Virus record (IMG/VR): IMGVR_UViG_3300045974_000041
Location: 1-64,000 of that record
DNA length: 64,000 nucleotides
Direction: 5' to 3' (one strand)
Origin: a virus
Each line of letters begins with the position of its first letter. The stretch's first letter is position 1. Under the pieces are notes generated by a model, which made no database searches, had not been told where the DNA came from, and saw only the letters and a list, made by a program, of their open reading frames with translations. Of this stretch, positions 24,004-34,268 are shown one piece after another. The position numbers and the translations under genes are program-made.

Positions 24004-24437
24004 TCTTATATGTTAGGCAGATGGCTTGGTTGTCTGCCTGTCCTGAAGATGGCAAAGGTAAATCTAGTAAAGAAACAAACTATACAAAAATTAAGAATTC
24101 AGGCAAAGAACCTGAAATGCCACCCTTAGACGGTGGAGAATACATTATTGAGCTATTCAATGAAGTTGGTCATTGCGAATCAACGGGCTTTGGGGCAGGG
24201 GCAGTGAGTTGGACTAACCTAAAAAGTTGGTACGATTTATCTGGCCTTGCCCTTTCTTCTTGGGAGCTATTATTGATTCGGGAGCTGTCTCAGGCTTTCG
24301 CAAACGAATATAATAAAAAAGATAATGCACAACCACCTTATAAAGCTACTGTATCTAAGTATCAAATGACAGGTGAAAAACGTAAGAAGGTTGAGGATGA
24401 TTTATTAGCCGCCTTCGAGGTATTTAAAGCAAAATAA
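23979..24437 (+). CDS. -1 frameshift extension of the chaperone (gpGT-like)
   Basis: After slipping on AAATTTC, reading continues L-E-S-C-R-E-Q-L-I-L-Y-V-R-Q-M-A-W, with no stop until 24437, giving a fusion of about 283 residues. The Q-L-x-L-Y-V-R-Q-M-A-W stretch is typical of the T domain of such fusions. The ATG at 24021 has no convincing ribosome site, which supports expression only by frameshift. The T domain binds the tube and tape measure. Confidence 0.75.
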   Translation, partial: LESCREQLILYVRQMAWLSACPEDGKGKSSKETNYTKIKNSGKEPEMPPLDGGEYIIELFNEVGHCESTGFGAGAVSWTNLKSWYDLSGLALSSWELLLIRELSQAFANEYNKKDNAQPPYKATVSKYQMTGEKRKKVEDDLLAAFEVFKAK

Positions 24438-24457
24438 TAATTGAGGGCGTAATAAAC

Positions 24458-27400
24458 ATGGCAGATAATGTTACAACGATTAAAGCTCAGGTAGTAGTTG
24501 AGGGCATGGGGTCTTACGATGACTTAGTTAAAAAGTCGTCTAATGCCACTACGTCTGTTGAAAAGCTTATTGCTAAATTTCAACAACAAGCTGACCTTTT
24601 TAATAAGTCTACAGAAGAGATTAACAAGTATAAAGCCATTGTTGCCAAAGCTTCTTCAGATGAGGTTGCAATGGCTGCTGCTATTGGTAGAACACTGGAT
24701 GCTAAAAGGGCAGCTGTAGTTACAGAGAAGGAATTAGTAAAAGCTTACGACCAAGCTATAGCAATGGATGCAAAGCGTACATCTGCTATGGACGCACAGA
24801 TTCAAAGAATGGGTAGATTGCAATCCCAAGCTGAAGCTATGAATAAAAAGTTTGATGAACAGAAGAACAGTGTAAATAATGCTAGTGGGGCTGGTAAACT
24901 CTTGGCAGGCGTCTATGAACGTATGTTGGCAGCAGCTGTTGCTTATATGGGTGTTGCTCTTGTAAAAGAAACTGTAGCATTGTCTGATGCTTGGCAGAAT
25001 ATGCAAGCTCGTCTTACTATTGCTACAGGTAGCATGGAGAAAGCTAAAGCTGCCCAACAAGACCTTTATGATTTGTCACAAAAACTGGCAATCCCTTTAG
25101 CAGAGACTGTGCAGTTATATACTCGCATGGCTCCTGCTATGGAGAAGATGGGTAGAAGCACTGCTGATACTTTAAAAGTGACAGAAGCTATGGGCTTGGC
25201 ACTGAAACTTTCTGGTGCTACATCTCAAGAAGCTTCTAGTGCTATGCTACAATTCTCACAATCCATGAATAGTGGTGTGTTGAACGGTCAGGAGTTTAAT
25301 GCTGTATCTGAGGCTGCACCACTAATTCTTGTAGCTCTTGAAAAGCAGCTTGGCAAAACTCGTGGCGAGCTTAAAAAGATGGGTGCCGATGGTAAGCTAA
25401 CAATGGACTTGGTAACAAATGCACTGCTCGTGCAAGTGCCAGTTTGGGAAGAGTCTTTTAAGACTATGCCTGTTACAGCTGAAAATGCTTTCCAAAGATT
25501 GAAGAATTCTTATGCTAAGAATGTTGGTGAGAGTGACTTTGTTAGAGAGGCTACCGTAGCCTTGGCAAAAGTTTTCCTAATGCTAGCAGATAACTTGAAT
25601 GTAGTAGGCGCAGCATTAACAGCTGGTGTAGTTGTTTTAGGTGCCTATGCAGTAGCTACGGGCGCGCTTACTACAGCCTTTGCAGCAGCTTATGGGGCTA
25701 TGGGTACGCTAGTTACCAGTGTTCTTGCATTGAATCCTCCCATGTTAGCCCTTGTCGCAGTTGCTACAGCTTTGGGTGCTGCATTTGTATATCTGGCAGT
25801 AAAAGAAACAGAATTGGAGAAGGCCGGTAAAAAGCTAGCAGATAACTATGTCGAACAAGCTGAAAAATTAGCTACACTGAATAAGTTAAAACAGCAGTAT
25901 GGCGAATTAGCTGACGGTGCAAAAAGATCAGCAGCTGAAGAGATTGAAAAAAATAAAGTTGCCATTCAAGATATTAAAGAGCGTATTGGTTTGGAGATTA
26001 TCAAACAACGGTTAATGCTTAACACTAATGAAGAAATTTATAAAAGTGATAGGATTAAAGAATACAAAGCTGCTTTGGATATAGCTGCCAAAGCTCTCCA
26101 AGTGAATGAAGCTAATTTATATGGTGTAGAACATGCTTCAGCAGCTGCCAATGCAGAAATGAAAAGGTTTGCTGAACATGGTACTAAAGCAGCAGAGGTT
26201 CAAAAGTATTTAGACAAAGCTCCATCTAATATAAGACTAAAAGCAATAAAAGAGGAAAATGAGGCTTATGCACAAAGCCTGAAAGACGCTGGAGATAATT
26301 TGGAGCTACAGAAGAAGGCTCTTGCTGTGCATAAAGAGATGCTTGCCCATATAAATAAAGGTGAAATCGCTAAAGCCACTGCTGAAGAGACAGCTTATGC
26401 AGAATCTTTAAAAACACATGGAAAAGCAGTTGCTGACTTAATAGCCCATAATATTACTCTTAAAGAGCAGATAGCTGTACTAAACTCTGGCGGTAATGTT
26501 AAAACTATCACATCTGAAACAGAGGCATATAACAAACTAAACCTAGAACTTGATTCTTATAATAAATCCCTTGCCATATTAAATAGACAAGGCGTTTCTG
26601 AAAAAGCTAAGAAAGTTATTAAAGGTCAAATTTCACTGGTTCAAGAGAAGTTGGTGCCCGCTAAAGAAGGTAGTGATTTATCTATAGAGAAAGCTAACAC
26701 AGAGGCTAATAGAAGAGCTAATGATAAATTGGCAGCCTCTATTACAGAGGCCACTTTTGCTAGATATAAGGCTGTAGCTGCTGTTCAGGCAGAAGTTGAA
26801 ATGTATGGTAAAGGTAGTGATGCTGTAAGAGCTAATACAATCCAATTAGAGGAAGCCTCGCTAGCAGAAGCTAAGAAGCTTGGTTTGGATGAAAATGCTA
26901 TCAAGAAAATGGAAGAGCGTATTGACACACTGAAAGCTCTCCTACCTTGGCAACAAAAATTGGATGATTTGAAATATAATGAGTCTGTACACCAACAAGC
27001 CATGAATGCTTGGAAAGAACTAGGAGATACAATTGGTAGCAGTTTGTCCCAAGGTTTTGGTACAGCTGGTAAAGCTTTAGGTGATTTCGTATCGTCTTAT
27101 GGTAGTATGCTTACTGAACAAGCTCAATTGAAAGATAAGTTTGATAAGGAAGTGGCAGCACATCCTAAAGATCAAGCTAGACTTGAGAAAGAGTATCAAG
27201 ATAAGTCTACACAAGGCCAATTGAAATCTTATGCTTCTATGGCTAAGTCTGCTCAAGGGTTCTTTAAAGAAGGCAGCACTGGTTGGAAAGTGATGGGTGC
27301 TGTTGAAAAAGGTATCCGTATTGCTAATATGGCTATGGCTGTTCAAGAAGCTGTTGTTAAGATGTCTTCTCTGAAAGCTGTGGACGGTGCTAACGAGAGT

Positions 27401-30400
27401 AGTATGTTGATGCGTATGGCAATGAATGTTAAAGAGCAATTCAGTAATGCTGTAACAGGTGTTTCTAAGGCTTTGGCATCTGCCCCGCCACCTTTCAACC
27501 TATCAATTGCAGCAGTGACAGCCGCAGCCTTTGCAGCGCTTGGTATTGGTGTTATTGGAGCTTTTTCAGGTGGCAGTGGTAGTGGTCAAGATGAAACTCA
27601 AACAGCAGCCTATCGTCAAAAAAATCAAGGCACTGGTACAGTATTTGGTGATGCTTCTGCTAAATCAGAATCCATTGCCAAAAGCTTAGAGATAATGGTG
27701 AAAGCCTCTGATAGTGGCTTGGCTTATGATGCAGGCATGTTGCAATCTTTGAGAGCAATTGAAGCTGGTATTAACAATCTGGCAGCTGTTGGTGCTAGGC
27801 AAGGTGTCACAGGCAGCTTCGGTGCAAGTGCTGGCTACAAATACCTCACTGATAGTGGCTTGACAGGCAGTGCTACAAGTCTTGGCTCTATTATGGGCGG
27901 TGGTGGTATTAATGCACAACAGTATGCTACAGAAGAGTTGAAGAGTAAAAACTGGCTAGGACAAATGAAAACAACTGGTTATGTAGACCATTTGACAGCT
28001 TTGTCTAGCGACATGCAAAGCCAATTCTCTAACATTGTTTTAGGTATGGCAGATAGCATTACAAAAGCTGGTATGAATTTTGGTGTGTCGGCAGATGTGA
28101 TGAAAGAGAAACTTTCTAAATTCGTTGTAGATATTGGTCACATTAGTTTGATGGGCTTATCAGCAGATGAAATTCAAAAAGAATTGAACGCTGTGTTTGG
28201 TAAGATGGGCGATGAAATGGCAGCTTTCGTAGCAACAGGTGCTGATGGTAAAAACGCTCTAAGCGAATTCCAAAAGGTTGGTGAGGGTAGTTTTGAAACC
28301 CTTATCCGAATCTCGAATGAATTTACTACCACTAATGCAATTCTTGATGCAATGGGTACTACTTCTGAAAAAGCTTTCGGTGTTACAGGCATTGCAAGCT
28401 TAAAGGCTCGTGAACAGCTTATTGATTTTGCAGGCGGTTTGGACAATCTTGTTAAAGGTATTAGTAGCTATAACAAGAATTTCTACACGGCAGCAGAACA
28501 AACTAAAATGGGTTTAGATGCTTTGCAAAAATCATTCACTGAGATGAATATGGGTACACTCCCAACAACTAGAGAAGCATATCGTAAAATGATAGAAAAT
28601 TTAGTTAACGGTGGTGGGCTGGCAACAGAGGCTGGTAGAAAGCAATATGCACAACTCATCCTGCTAAGTGATAAGTTTGCTGAGCTAGTTCCACAAACTG
28701 AAGCTGCTACAACTGCTATTAGTAATTACGTACAAGCTCAGAAGGATATGATTAAGCAATATTCAGCAGCTGAGACTGTTGATGAGGCTTATGCTAAACT
28801 GAAAGGCACGTTCTCAGGCTTGGTAGACCAGACAACATTGTTGTCAATGTCCTCTAAAGACTTGAAGGCTGCCTTGATTGGTATTATTGCTGGTGCAGAC
28901 CCTACCACAGCTTCTGGTAAAGCCTTATTAGATAGTTTAAGTGCTTTGTCACCAGAGATTGATATTCTACTAAAAGCTAGTGATGATTATGCAGCAGCCC
29001 TTGTAAAAGAAGCTGAAGCTAAGAAGAGCGCTACAGATAGTATGAATAGCTTTATCAATAAGTATTCTGCTAGTATGACAGGTAAGCAAGCTAGAGATAG
29101 TTTAGTTGCAAAAGGGGCTAATCCTGCTATAGTAGATGAAGTTATTGGCAGAGGTAGTAGCGGTATTAAGCAATATTTGGTAGATTGGGCTAAGACAGCT
29201 GACCCTGCAACTGAGGCTGGTAGAGCGTTAATCAAGGCATTGCAAGACTTAACACCTGAGTTTGATGCAATTATCAAGGGTGCTGACGATGCTGCGGCTG
29301 CTATTAAAGCTTCGCAAGATGCTCAACAGTCTTTCCATGATAAGTATATGCCTGAAACTGCTGCTGAAGCTCGGGCTAAGATTATCGCATCTAGTAACAA
29401 TCCTGACATTACTGCTATAGTTGATAAGGCTATTGCTGGTGGTAGTGGTGCTATTAAAGACATTATCACACAACAAATGGCAGCTACTGATGCTACTACA
29501 GAGCAAGGTAGGGCATGGATTAAGGCAATGCAAGACCTGTCACCTGAGTTTGATATACTCATCGCATCTGCTGAAAAAGCTTCGGCAGCATTGGTAAGTA
29601 GTATTCAAAATCTTATGTCTGCTAAGAGTGCTATCACAGACCAGCGCAGCGCCATTACAGATGCCAAGTTTAGTGTCGGTGGTAAGTATGGTGTGGCAGG
29701 ATATGGTAGTGGTGATTATGTTAGTATGCTTAGTGGCAGAACAGCGTCTGCTAGGGCTGCTTTCAAGGCTGCTAGTGTGTCTGATAAGGCTGGTGCAGCT
29801 GGTAAGCTTGTAGGTGCCTTGCAAGCCCAATTTGAGGCTCAAATGGCACATACACAAGAGCTTCGTAATCAACAGCAACAAGCTTTTGAAGCTAATAGAG
29901 CTAATGCACAAGCAGCAGCTGAAGCTCAGACAGCCTACTTGCAAAATGCTCAACAAGGTGCTGAAGCTCTCAACTCAATTTATATTGGATTGAAAGAAGC
30001 AGCTGAACAGCTCCTATTGTCAGATTTGTCTCCACGCACTATTAGCCAACGTGTTGATATTGCTAAAGAAACATTTGACAGTTTGGCTAGAAGAGCAGGC
30101 GGCGGAGATCAGGATGCTTTGAGTAAGCTTGGTCAAGCTGGTAATGAATACTTGACAGAATTCCTTACTAAGTTCCCTAGAGCATCAGCGGAATACGGTA
30201 AAGAGTTTGATAGAGTACAAGGTTTGATGGAGCAGTTTGGTGGCAAGGCTCAAGACCCAGCAGCACTTACAGCACAGTATTCCCAGCAAATTGCACAGGC
30301 TACATTTGATAGCGCTGGTTTTGATAAGCAATGGGCTGATATACAAGCTAAATGGGCTGAAGAGGATAAAGCTAGTGCGCAAGCCTTAATAGATCAGATG

Positions 30401-30724
30401 ACAGCAGTTGATGGAGACTTAGGTGCTGCACTTCCAACAATAGATGAAAACATTGCATCTATGGCTACAAGTTTGGGTGCTATGACTACTGACCTTTCAA
30501 CTCTTCCAGAAGATATTGCAGCTATTATTCTTGAAGAAAGAAAAGCAGCAGCAGATGCAGCAGCCAAGGTTGCAGCAGAACATCAAGCAGCTCTGGATAA
30601 GATTGCTCAACTACAAGAGGCTCAATTACAAGCTCTGTGGAGACAGCATGAAATCACTGAAGATTTACCAATGTACATAGCAGAAGCTTCAGCAAGTGCA
30701 ACAAGCAATATAACATTACGTTAA
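24458..30724 (+). CDS. Tape measure protein, 2,088 aa
   Basis: Residues about 165-330 form the tape-measure N-terminal domain (L-T-I-A-T-G-S ... L-Q-x-Y-T-R-M-A-P and the G-x-L-N-G-Q-E-F-N-A-V-S-E-A-A-P motif). A hydrophobic pair of segments lies near residues 380-450, and long Ala/Lys/Glu coiled coils follow. Four diverged repeats of about 95 residues start near 1387, 1480, 1582 and 1678, each with a [ST]-E/A-x-G-R/K ... L-x-P-E-F-D core. It sets tail length; at about 0.15 nm per residue the tail would be roughly 310 nm. Confidence 0.95.
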   Translation: MADNVTTIKAQVVVEGMGSYDDLVKKSSNATTSVEKLIAKFQQQADLFNKSTEEINKYKAIVAKASSDEVAMAAAIGRTLDAKRAAVVTEKELVKAYDQAIAMDAKRTSAMDAQIQRMGRLQSQAEAMNKKFDEQKNSVNNASGAGKLLAGVYERMLAAAVAYMGVALVKETVALSDAWQNMQARLTIATGSMEKAKAAQQDLYDLSQKLAIPLAETVQLYTRMAPAMEKMGRSTADTLKVTEAMGLALKLSGATSQEASSAMLQFSQSMNSGVLNGQEFNAVSEAAPLILVALEKQLGKTRGELKKMGADGKLTMDLVTNALLVQVPVWEESFKTMPVTAENAFQRLKNSYAKNVGESDFVREATVALAKVFLMLADNLNVVGAALTAGVVVLGAYAVATGALTTAFAAAYGAMGTLVTSVLALNPPMLALVAVATALGAAFVYLAVKETELEKAGKKLADNYVEQAEKLATLNKLKQQYGELADGAKRSAAEEIEKNKVAIQDIKERIGLEIIKQRLMLNTNEEIYKSDRIKEYKAALDIAAKALQVNEANLYGVEHASAAANAEMKRFAEHGTKAAEVQKYLDKAPSNIRLKAIKEENEAYAQSLKDAGDNLELQKKALAVHKEMLAHINKGEIAKATAEETAYAESLKTHGKAVADLIAHNITLKEQIAVLNSGGNVKTITSETEAYNKLNLELDSYNKSLAILNRQGVSEKAKKVIKGQISLVQEKLVPAKEGSDLSIEKANTEANRRANDKLAASITEATFARYKAVAAVQAEVEMYGKGSDAVRANTIQLEEASLAEAKKLGLDENAIKKMEERIDTLKALLPWQQKLDDLKYNESVHQQAMNAWKELGDTIGSSLSQGFGTAGKALGDFVSSYGSMLTEQAQLKDKFDKEVAAHPKDQARLEKEYQDKSTQGQLKSYASMAKSAQGFFKEGSTGWKVMGAVEKGIRIANMAMAVQEAVVKMSSLKAVDGANESSMLMRMAMNVKEQFSNAVTGVSKALASAPPPFNLSIAAVTAAAFAALGIGVIGAFSGGSGSGQDETQTAAYRQKNQGTGTVFGDASAKSESIAKSLEIMVKASDSGLAYDAGMLQSLRAIEAGINNLAAVGARQGVTGSFGASAGYKYLTDSGLTGSATSLGSIMGGGGINAQQYATEELKSKNWLGQMKTTGYVDHLTALSSDMQSQFSNIVLGMADSITKAGMNFGVSADVMKEKLSKFVVDIGHISLMGLSADEIQKELNAVFGKMGDEMAAFVATGADGKNALSEFQKVGEGSFETLIRISNEFTTTNAILDAMGTTSEKAFGVTGIASLKAREQLIDFAGGLDNLVKGISSYNKNFYTAAEQTKMGLDALQKSFTEMNMGTLPTTREAYRKMIENLVNGGGLATEAGRKQYAQLILLSDKFAELVPQTEAATTAISNYVQAQKDMIKQYSAAETVDEAYAKLKGTFSGLVDQTTLLSMSSKDLKAALIGIIAGADPTTASGKALLDSLSALSPEIDILLKASDDYAAALVKEAEAKKSATDSMNSFINKYSASMTGKQARDSLVAKGANPAIVDEVIGRGSSGIKQYLVDWAKTADPATEAGRALIKALQDLTPEFDAIIKGADDAAAAIKASQDAQQSFHDKYMPETAAEARAKIIASSNNPDITAIVDKAIAGGSGAIKDIITQQMAATDATTEQGRAWIKAMQDLSPEFDILIASAEKASAALVSSIQNLMSAKSAITDQRSAITDAKFSVGGKYGVAGYGSGDYVSMLSGRTASARAAFKAASVSDKAGAAGKLVGALQAQFEAQMAHTQELRNQQQQAFEANRANAQAAAEAQTAYLQNAQQGAEALNSIYIGLKEAAEQLLLSDLSPRTISQRVDIAKETFDSLARRAGGGDQDALSKLGQAGNEYLTEFLTKFPRASAEYGKEFDRVQGLMEQFGGKAQDPAALTAQYSQQIAQATFDSAGFDKQWADIQAKWAEEDKASAQALIDQMTAVDGDLGAALPTIDENIASMATSLGAMTTDLSTLPEDIAAIILEERKAAADAAAKVAAEHQAALDKIAQLQEAQLQALWRQHEITEDLPMYIAEASASATSNITLR

Positions 30725-30734
30725 AAGGAAAAAT

Positions 30735-32198
30735 ATGGCAATCTCTGACAGTCAATATCTAGCATGGTTACAAAAGGATGGTGTTAGACGAGTGGTATTA
30801 GTGGAAGTGCAAGTATACAGTGGTAGCTCTATCACTACAAGATATTTGTCAAATTCTGCTTATGCTTCTTTTCCATCTGATACACCAGCCAATCAACCAT
30901 ACGACGATTTGCTGTTAGAGATTCCACGTTTCTCTAACAGTATGTCTGAAGCCTTTGGCGGGGCTAGTAAGCCTGCCTTTGGCGATGTTGTAATAGACAA
31001 TAGCAGTGGTGCAAGAGATAGCTGGCTCAATGATAGTTGGGCTGGTTATCCTATTAACATCTATTTAGGTGATGTTAGCTGGGCTAAGAGTGATTTTAGA
31101 CTCATCCTCTCAGGCATTACAGCCGATATTCAGGCTAGAGATAATGCTAGCTTAATTGTTAAAATGAGAGATAAGCAAGACCTTCTCAATAAACCTGTCA
31201 ACTCTAATCTTTATACGACAGGTAGTGCTGTAGGATTGCCAAAGCCTTTGTGCTATGGGCAATGTTACCAAGTGGAGCCTATACTAATTGACAGTGCTAC
31301 ACACAAATATCAAATACACGATGGAGCTATTAATGGCATTACCACAGTGTATGAAAATGGTTACACCATTCCATTTACAGCTGACTTAGCAAATGGATGT
31401 TTTACATTACCAGCTAACCCAGCTGGACACATTACAGCTGACTGTACTGGTGCAAAACCTTCTGGCACCTATATTACCAAAGTTGCTGACATTGCTTTGG
31501 ATTTGATTACAAGAGCAGGATTGTCAGGCTCTGATATTAGTTCTACCAGTTTGGCTGCAATGAATACGCTATGCCCTCAAACAGTGGGATTGTTTATTAA
31601 AGATCGTACTAATTTATTGCCAGCCTTAGATGAATTGGTTGCTAGTGTTCAAGGTTATTATGGTTTTGGTAGAGATGGTAAGTTTCAAATGGGTAGATTA
31701 TCTACACCAGCTGGCAGTCCTACACTATATTTGATAGCTGATGACATTGAACAATATGGTGTTACAGTTAAAACTGTTAGCCCTCCTATTAAAACTTATA
31801 GAATGGGATATAAACAGTATTACACCATTTTATCAGACGGTGTAGCAGGAGCTGTAACAGAGACTGTTAGGGCTGATTATTTGAATGAATACAGAGCTGT
31901 CACAGCAACTAACACTGTCACTGGATGGCCTTTAGCAGCAGAACCAGAGCTAGTTGGTGGCAATTTGGCGATACAATCAGAAGCACAAACAGAGTGTAAT
32001 AGACGTGCAGCATTATTTAGTGTGCCTAGGAAAGTGTTACAAGTGAAAGCTTTCACAGCCCCACAAAGAATAGAACTAGGGCAAGAGATAAATATAACAT
32101 ACCCTCGCTATGGATTGAATAACGGTGTAAATGGTATTGTTATAGGTGTTTCAGAATCTCCAACAAGTAGTAGAGTAGACTTAGAGGTGTGGTTATAG
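30735..32198 (+). CDS. Tail tip or hub protein, 487 aa
   Basis: Follows the tape measure. The N-terminal half has a D-V-V-I-D-N-S-S-G-A segment and G-D-V-S-W; the C-terminus has I-E-L-G-Q-E-I-N-I-T-Y-P-R-Y-G, a turn-rich pattern of hub domains. Likely a distal tail or baseplate-hub component connecting tube and fibres. The precise homologue is not recognised. Confidence 0.7.
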   Translation: MAISDSQYLAWLQKDGVRRVVLVEVQVYSGSSITTRYLSNSAYASFPSDTPANQPYDDLLLEIPRFSNSMSEAFGGASKPAFGDVVIDNSSGARDSWLNDSWAGYPINIYLGDVSWAKSDFRLILSGITADIQARDNASLIVKMRDKQDLLNKPVNSNLYTTGSAVGLPKPLCYGQCYQVEPILIDSATHKYQIHDGAINGITTVYENGYTIPFTADLANGCFTLPANPAGHITADCTGAKPSGTYITKVADIALDLITRAGLSGSDISSTSLAAMNTLCPQTVGLFIKDRTNLLPALDELVASVQGYYGFGRDGKFQMGRLSTPAGSPTLYLIADDIEQYGVTVKTVSPPIKTYRMGYKQYYTILSDGVAGAVTETVRADYLNEYRAVTATNTVTGWPLAAEPELVGGNLAIQSEAQTECNRRAALFSVPRKVLQVKAFTAPQRIELGQEINITYPRYGLNNGVNGIVIGVSESPTSSRVDLEVWL

Positions 32199-32199
32199 T

Positions 32200-33057
32200 A
32201 TGGCAAATCCAAATGTAAGGTTTATTATTGACAACTACGCAGATGATGCTACACTTAGCGCTAGTGCTGGGGTAGTAGCTGCTATGCCTGTCACCAATCT
32301 TCAAGACCCTTCTCGTGGTAGATTCATGCGCACCACAAGCATTGCCAGCCAAACAATTAATGGTAATTTCACATTAGCAGCTTTGGTAAGTAGTGTTGTA
32401 TTGTATAGTCATACATTAACATCTTCTGCCACATGGCAAATCAAGTTTTACGATGGATTGAATCAAACTGGCACACTTTTATTTGATAGTGGAGCGCAGC
32501 CTGCCTATTCTGGCAAATCCTTTGGAGAACTTATCTACGGTGTTGACGTATGGGGAGCTTCAGTATTTACAGGTTGGGGTAAAGCTTTTAGTCAATTATG
32601 GATGAATAGTGGTGTTGTTGCACTAAGTTTTCAAATCATCATTCAAGACCCTTCCAACACTGTAGGTTATTGGGATGCTGGTAGACTCATTATTGGCAAC
32701 TACTTAGAGCCACTAGAGAATATTGACTACGGTGCTATTGAGTTTGGTTGGCAAGAAGATAGCAAACAAACTCGTACAGGTGGCGGTACATTAAGAACAG
32801 ACGTTGCAGCAGCTGGTAGCTTTAGACAACTTTCATTCTCCCTTGACTATTTAAATGAAGGTGAGCGTGCTAAGTTTGCAGAATTTCAACGTAAAGGTGG
32901 TTTGCGAAAAGACTTCTTTGTATCTGTATTCGCAACACAAGGTGGTGCTTTGGAACGTGACCATGCAATGCTAGGTAAGATTACAACTCTTTCAGCTATG
33001 GGCAGACCTAGCTACATTCAAGCAGGCAGTATTAAATTAAATATAGAGGAAGCGTAA
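32200..33057 (+). CDS. Tail tip protein, 285 aa
   Basis: Starts just after the hub gene. Beta-rich, with several Trp-containing strands and a galactose-binding-like W-Q-I-K-F-Y-D-G segment near residue 80. The C-terminal R-D-H-A-M-L-G-K-I and S-Y-I-Q-A-G-S-I-K-L look like structural strands. Assigned to the tail tip by position. Confidence 0.6.
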   Translation: MANPNVRFIIDNYADDATLSASAGVVAAMPVTNLQDPSRGRFMRTTSIASQTINGNFTLAALVSSVVLYSHTLTSSATWQIKFYDGLNQTGTLLFDSGAQPAYSGKSFGELIYGVDVWGASVFTGWGKAFSQLWMNSGVVALSFQIIIQDPSNTVGYWDAGRLIIGNYLEPLENIDYGAIEFGWQEDSKQTRTGGGTLRTDVAAAGSFRQLSFSLDYLNEGERAKFAEFQRKGGLRKDFFVSVFATQGGALERDHAMLGKITTLSAMGRPSYIQAGSIKLNIEEA

Positions 33058-33058
33058 T

Positions 33059-33529
33059 ATGGCAGCAGCATCGCAAACTTCCGTAGTTATTGCCAATGGA
33101 GCTAATGACTACGTTGAAAAAATTAACAGATTTGTAACAGATATTGCTAGTTTGCTTGGTGAGATTGTAGCAGCGCGTGGTGGTAGTGCTGAAATTGCTA
33201 CAAGGCTTGCAACAATGCAAACACAACTCAACCAAGCAATATCATCTACAGCAGGCTTAACAGCTGATGTGGCAGCAAACGGATATAAGATAACAGGGCT
33301 TGGTAATGCTGTCAACCCTTCTGATGCTGTTAATCTCACTACAGCTCAGGCTATCCTTTCAGGTGGTGGTACTCCCAGCAGTATTGCCATCACTGCATTG
33401 AATAAAGGTACTGCTGCTAATCAATCTTTTATTACAATTAATGACAGTGGAGCTATTGTAGGCTCTTTAAACACTAATGATATTACAAGAGCTAAAAGAA
33501 AAGCTAACATTGCTTTCGCTAGCATTTAA
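33059..33529 (+). CDS. Short tail fibre-like protein, 156 aa
   Basis: Residues about 65-95 contain the fibre motif N-G-Y-K-I-T-G-L-G-N-A-V-N-P-S-D-A-V-N, the repeat type of trimeric tail fibre shafts. The N-terminal half is helical. Probably a short fibre or the shaft base of the receptor apparatus. Confidence 0.65.
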   Translation: MAAASQTSVVIANGANDYVEKINRFVTDIASLLGEIVAARGGSAEIATRLATMQTQLNQAISSTAGLTADVAANGYKITGLGNAVNPSDAVNLTTAQAILSGGGTPSSIAITALNKGTAANQSFITINDSGAIVGSLNTNDITRAKRKANIAFASI

Positions 33530-33546
33530 TTTAAAGGAAAATAATA

Positions 33547-34266
33547 ATGGCTTTTGATGTTTTAGTAAATGGCAATGTAAACGATACATGCATTGCATCA
33601 TTCGTAACAGCTTCTGGCACCAATCTTAAAATCTTAGTAGATGCTTCTCCTGCTAGAATGTTGGCAGCTATCTCTGGTGAAACGCCAGCTGTTAGTAGAC
33701 CATTACAGGGTGGTGTTAGAATTACAGACGCTACAGCTAGTAGCACAAATGCCTCTGCCAATACTCTGCTAGTTTATGATGGCATGCAAATCCTCACAGC
33801 CACAGCTATATCGGGTGCTGGCTCTGTCACGGTAACTAACGCTACCACTATCACTTTTGGTACTTCTGGTGCGCCTTATACGGCTGGTATCAGGGTTGGT
33901 GATGTGTTGACAGTTTTTAGTGCTAGCGCAGGCGCTGTACCAGAAGCTAATGAAGGTTTGCTAATCCCTGTTACGGCTGTGACAGCTACAACTATTACAA
34001 CTTCTGCAACACTTTCTGGTACAGCTGCTTTAGCAATTGGTAGCAGGCTTGTTAAGGTGGCTCTTGATTATGCTACAAGCGTTCCTGCTAATGCTGGTAA
34101 CTCCGCCACTATTGCTAACGTAGCTTTGCTTGCTAACGGTAATGATAGTAGCGCTGATAAGATTGGTATTGATATGGGTGCTAATAGCGTTCTATTAGCT
34201 GGTATGTCAGCTGCTATTTCTGGTACAGGTGCTGTAGTAGCTAGAGCAAAAGCTAGAGGATATTAA
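33547..34266 (+). CDS. Tail-associated structural protein, 239 aa
   Basis: Ala/Thr/Gly-rich, beta-rich, low charge, no motif recognised. It sits between two fibre-type genes and has a good AAAGGAAAAT site. Likely part of the tail tip or a surface decoration. Confidence 0.55.
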   Translation: MAFDVLVNGNVNDTCIASFVTASGTNLKILVDASPARMLAAISGETPAVSRPLQGGVRITDATASSTNASANTLLVYDGMQILTATAISGAGSVTVTNATTITFGTSGAPYTAGIRVGDVLTVFSASAGAVPEANEGLLIPVTAVTATTITTSATLSGTAALAIGSRLVKVALDYATSVPANAGNSATIANVALLANGNDSSADKIGIDMGANSVLLAGMSAAISGTGAVVARAKARGY

Positions 34267-34268
34267 GA

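Noticed and set aside
24021-24437. Independent gene from ATG 24021
   Set aside because: No good ribosome site; the slippery AAATTTC upstream and typical T-domain sequence before the ATG indicate a frameshift fusion.
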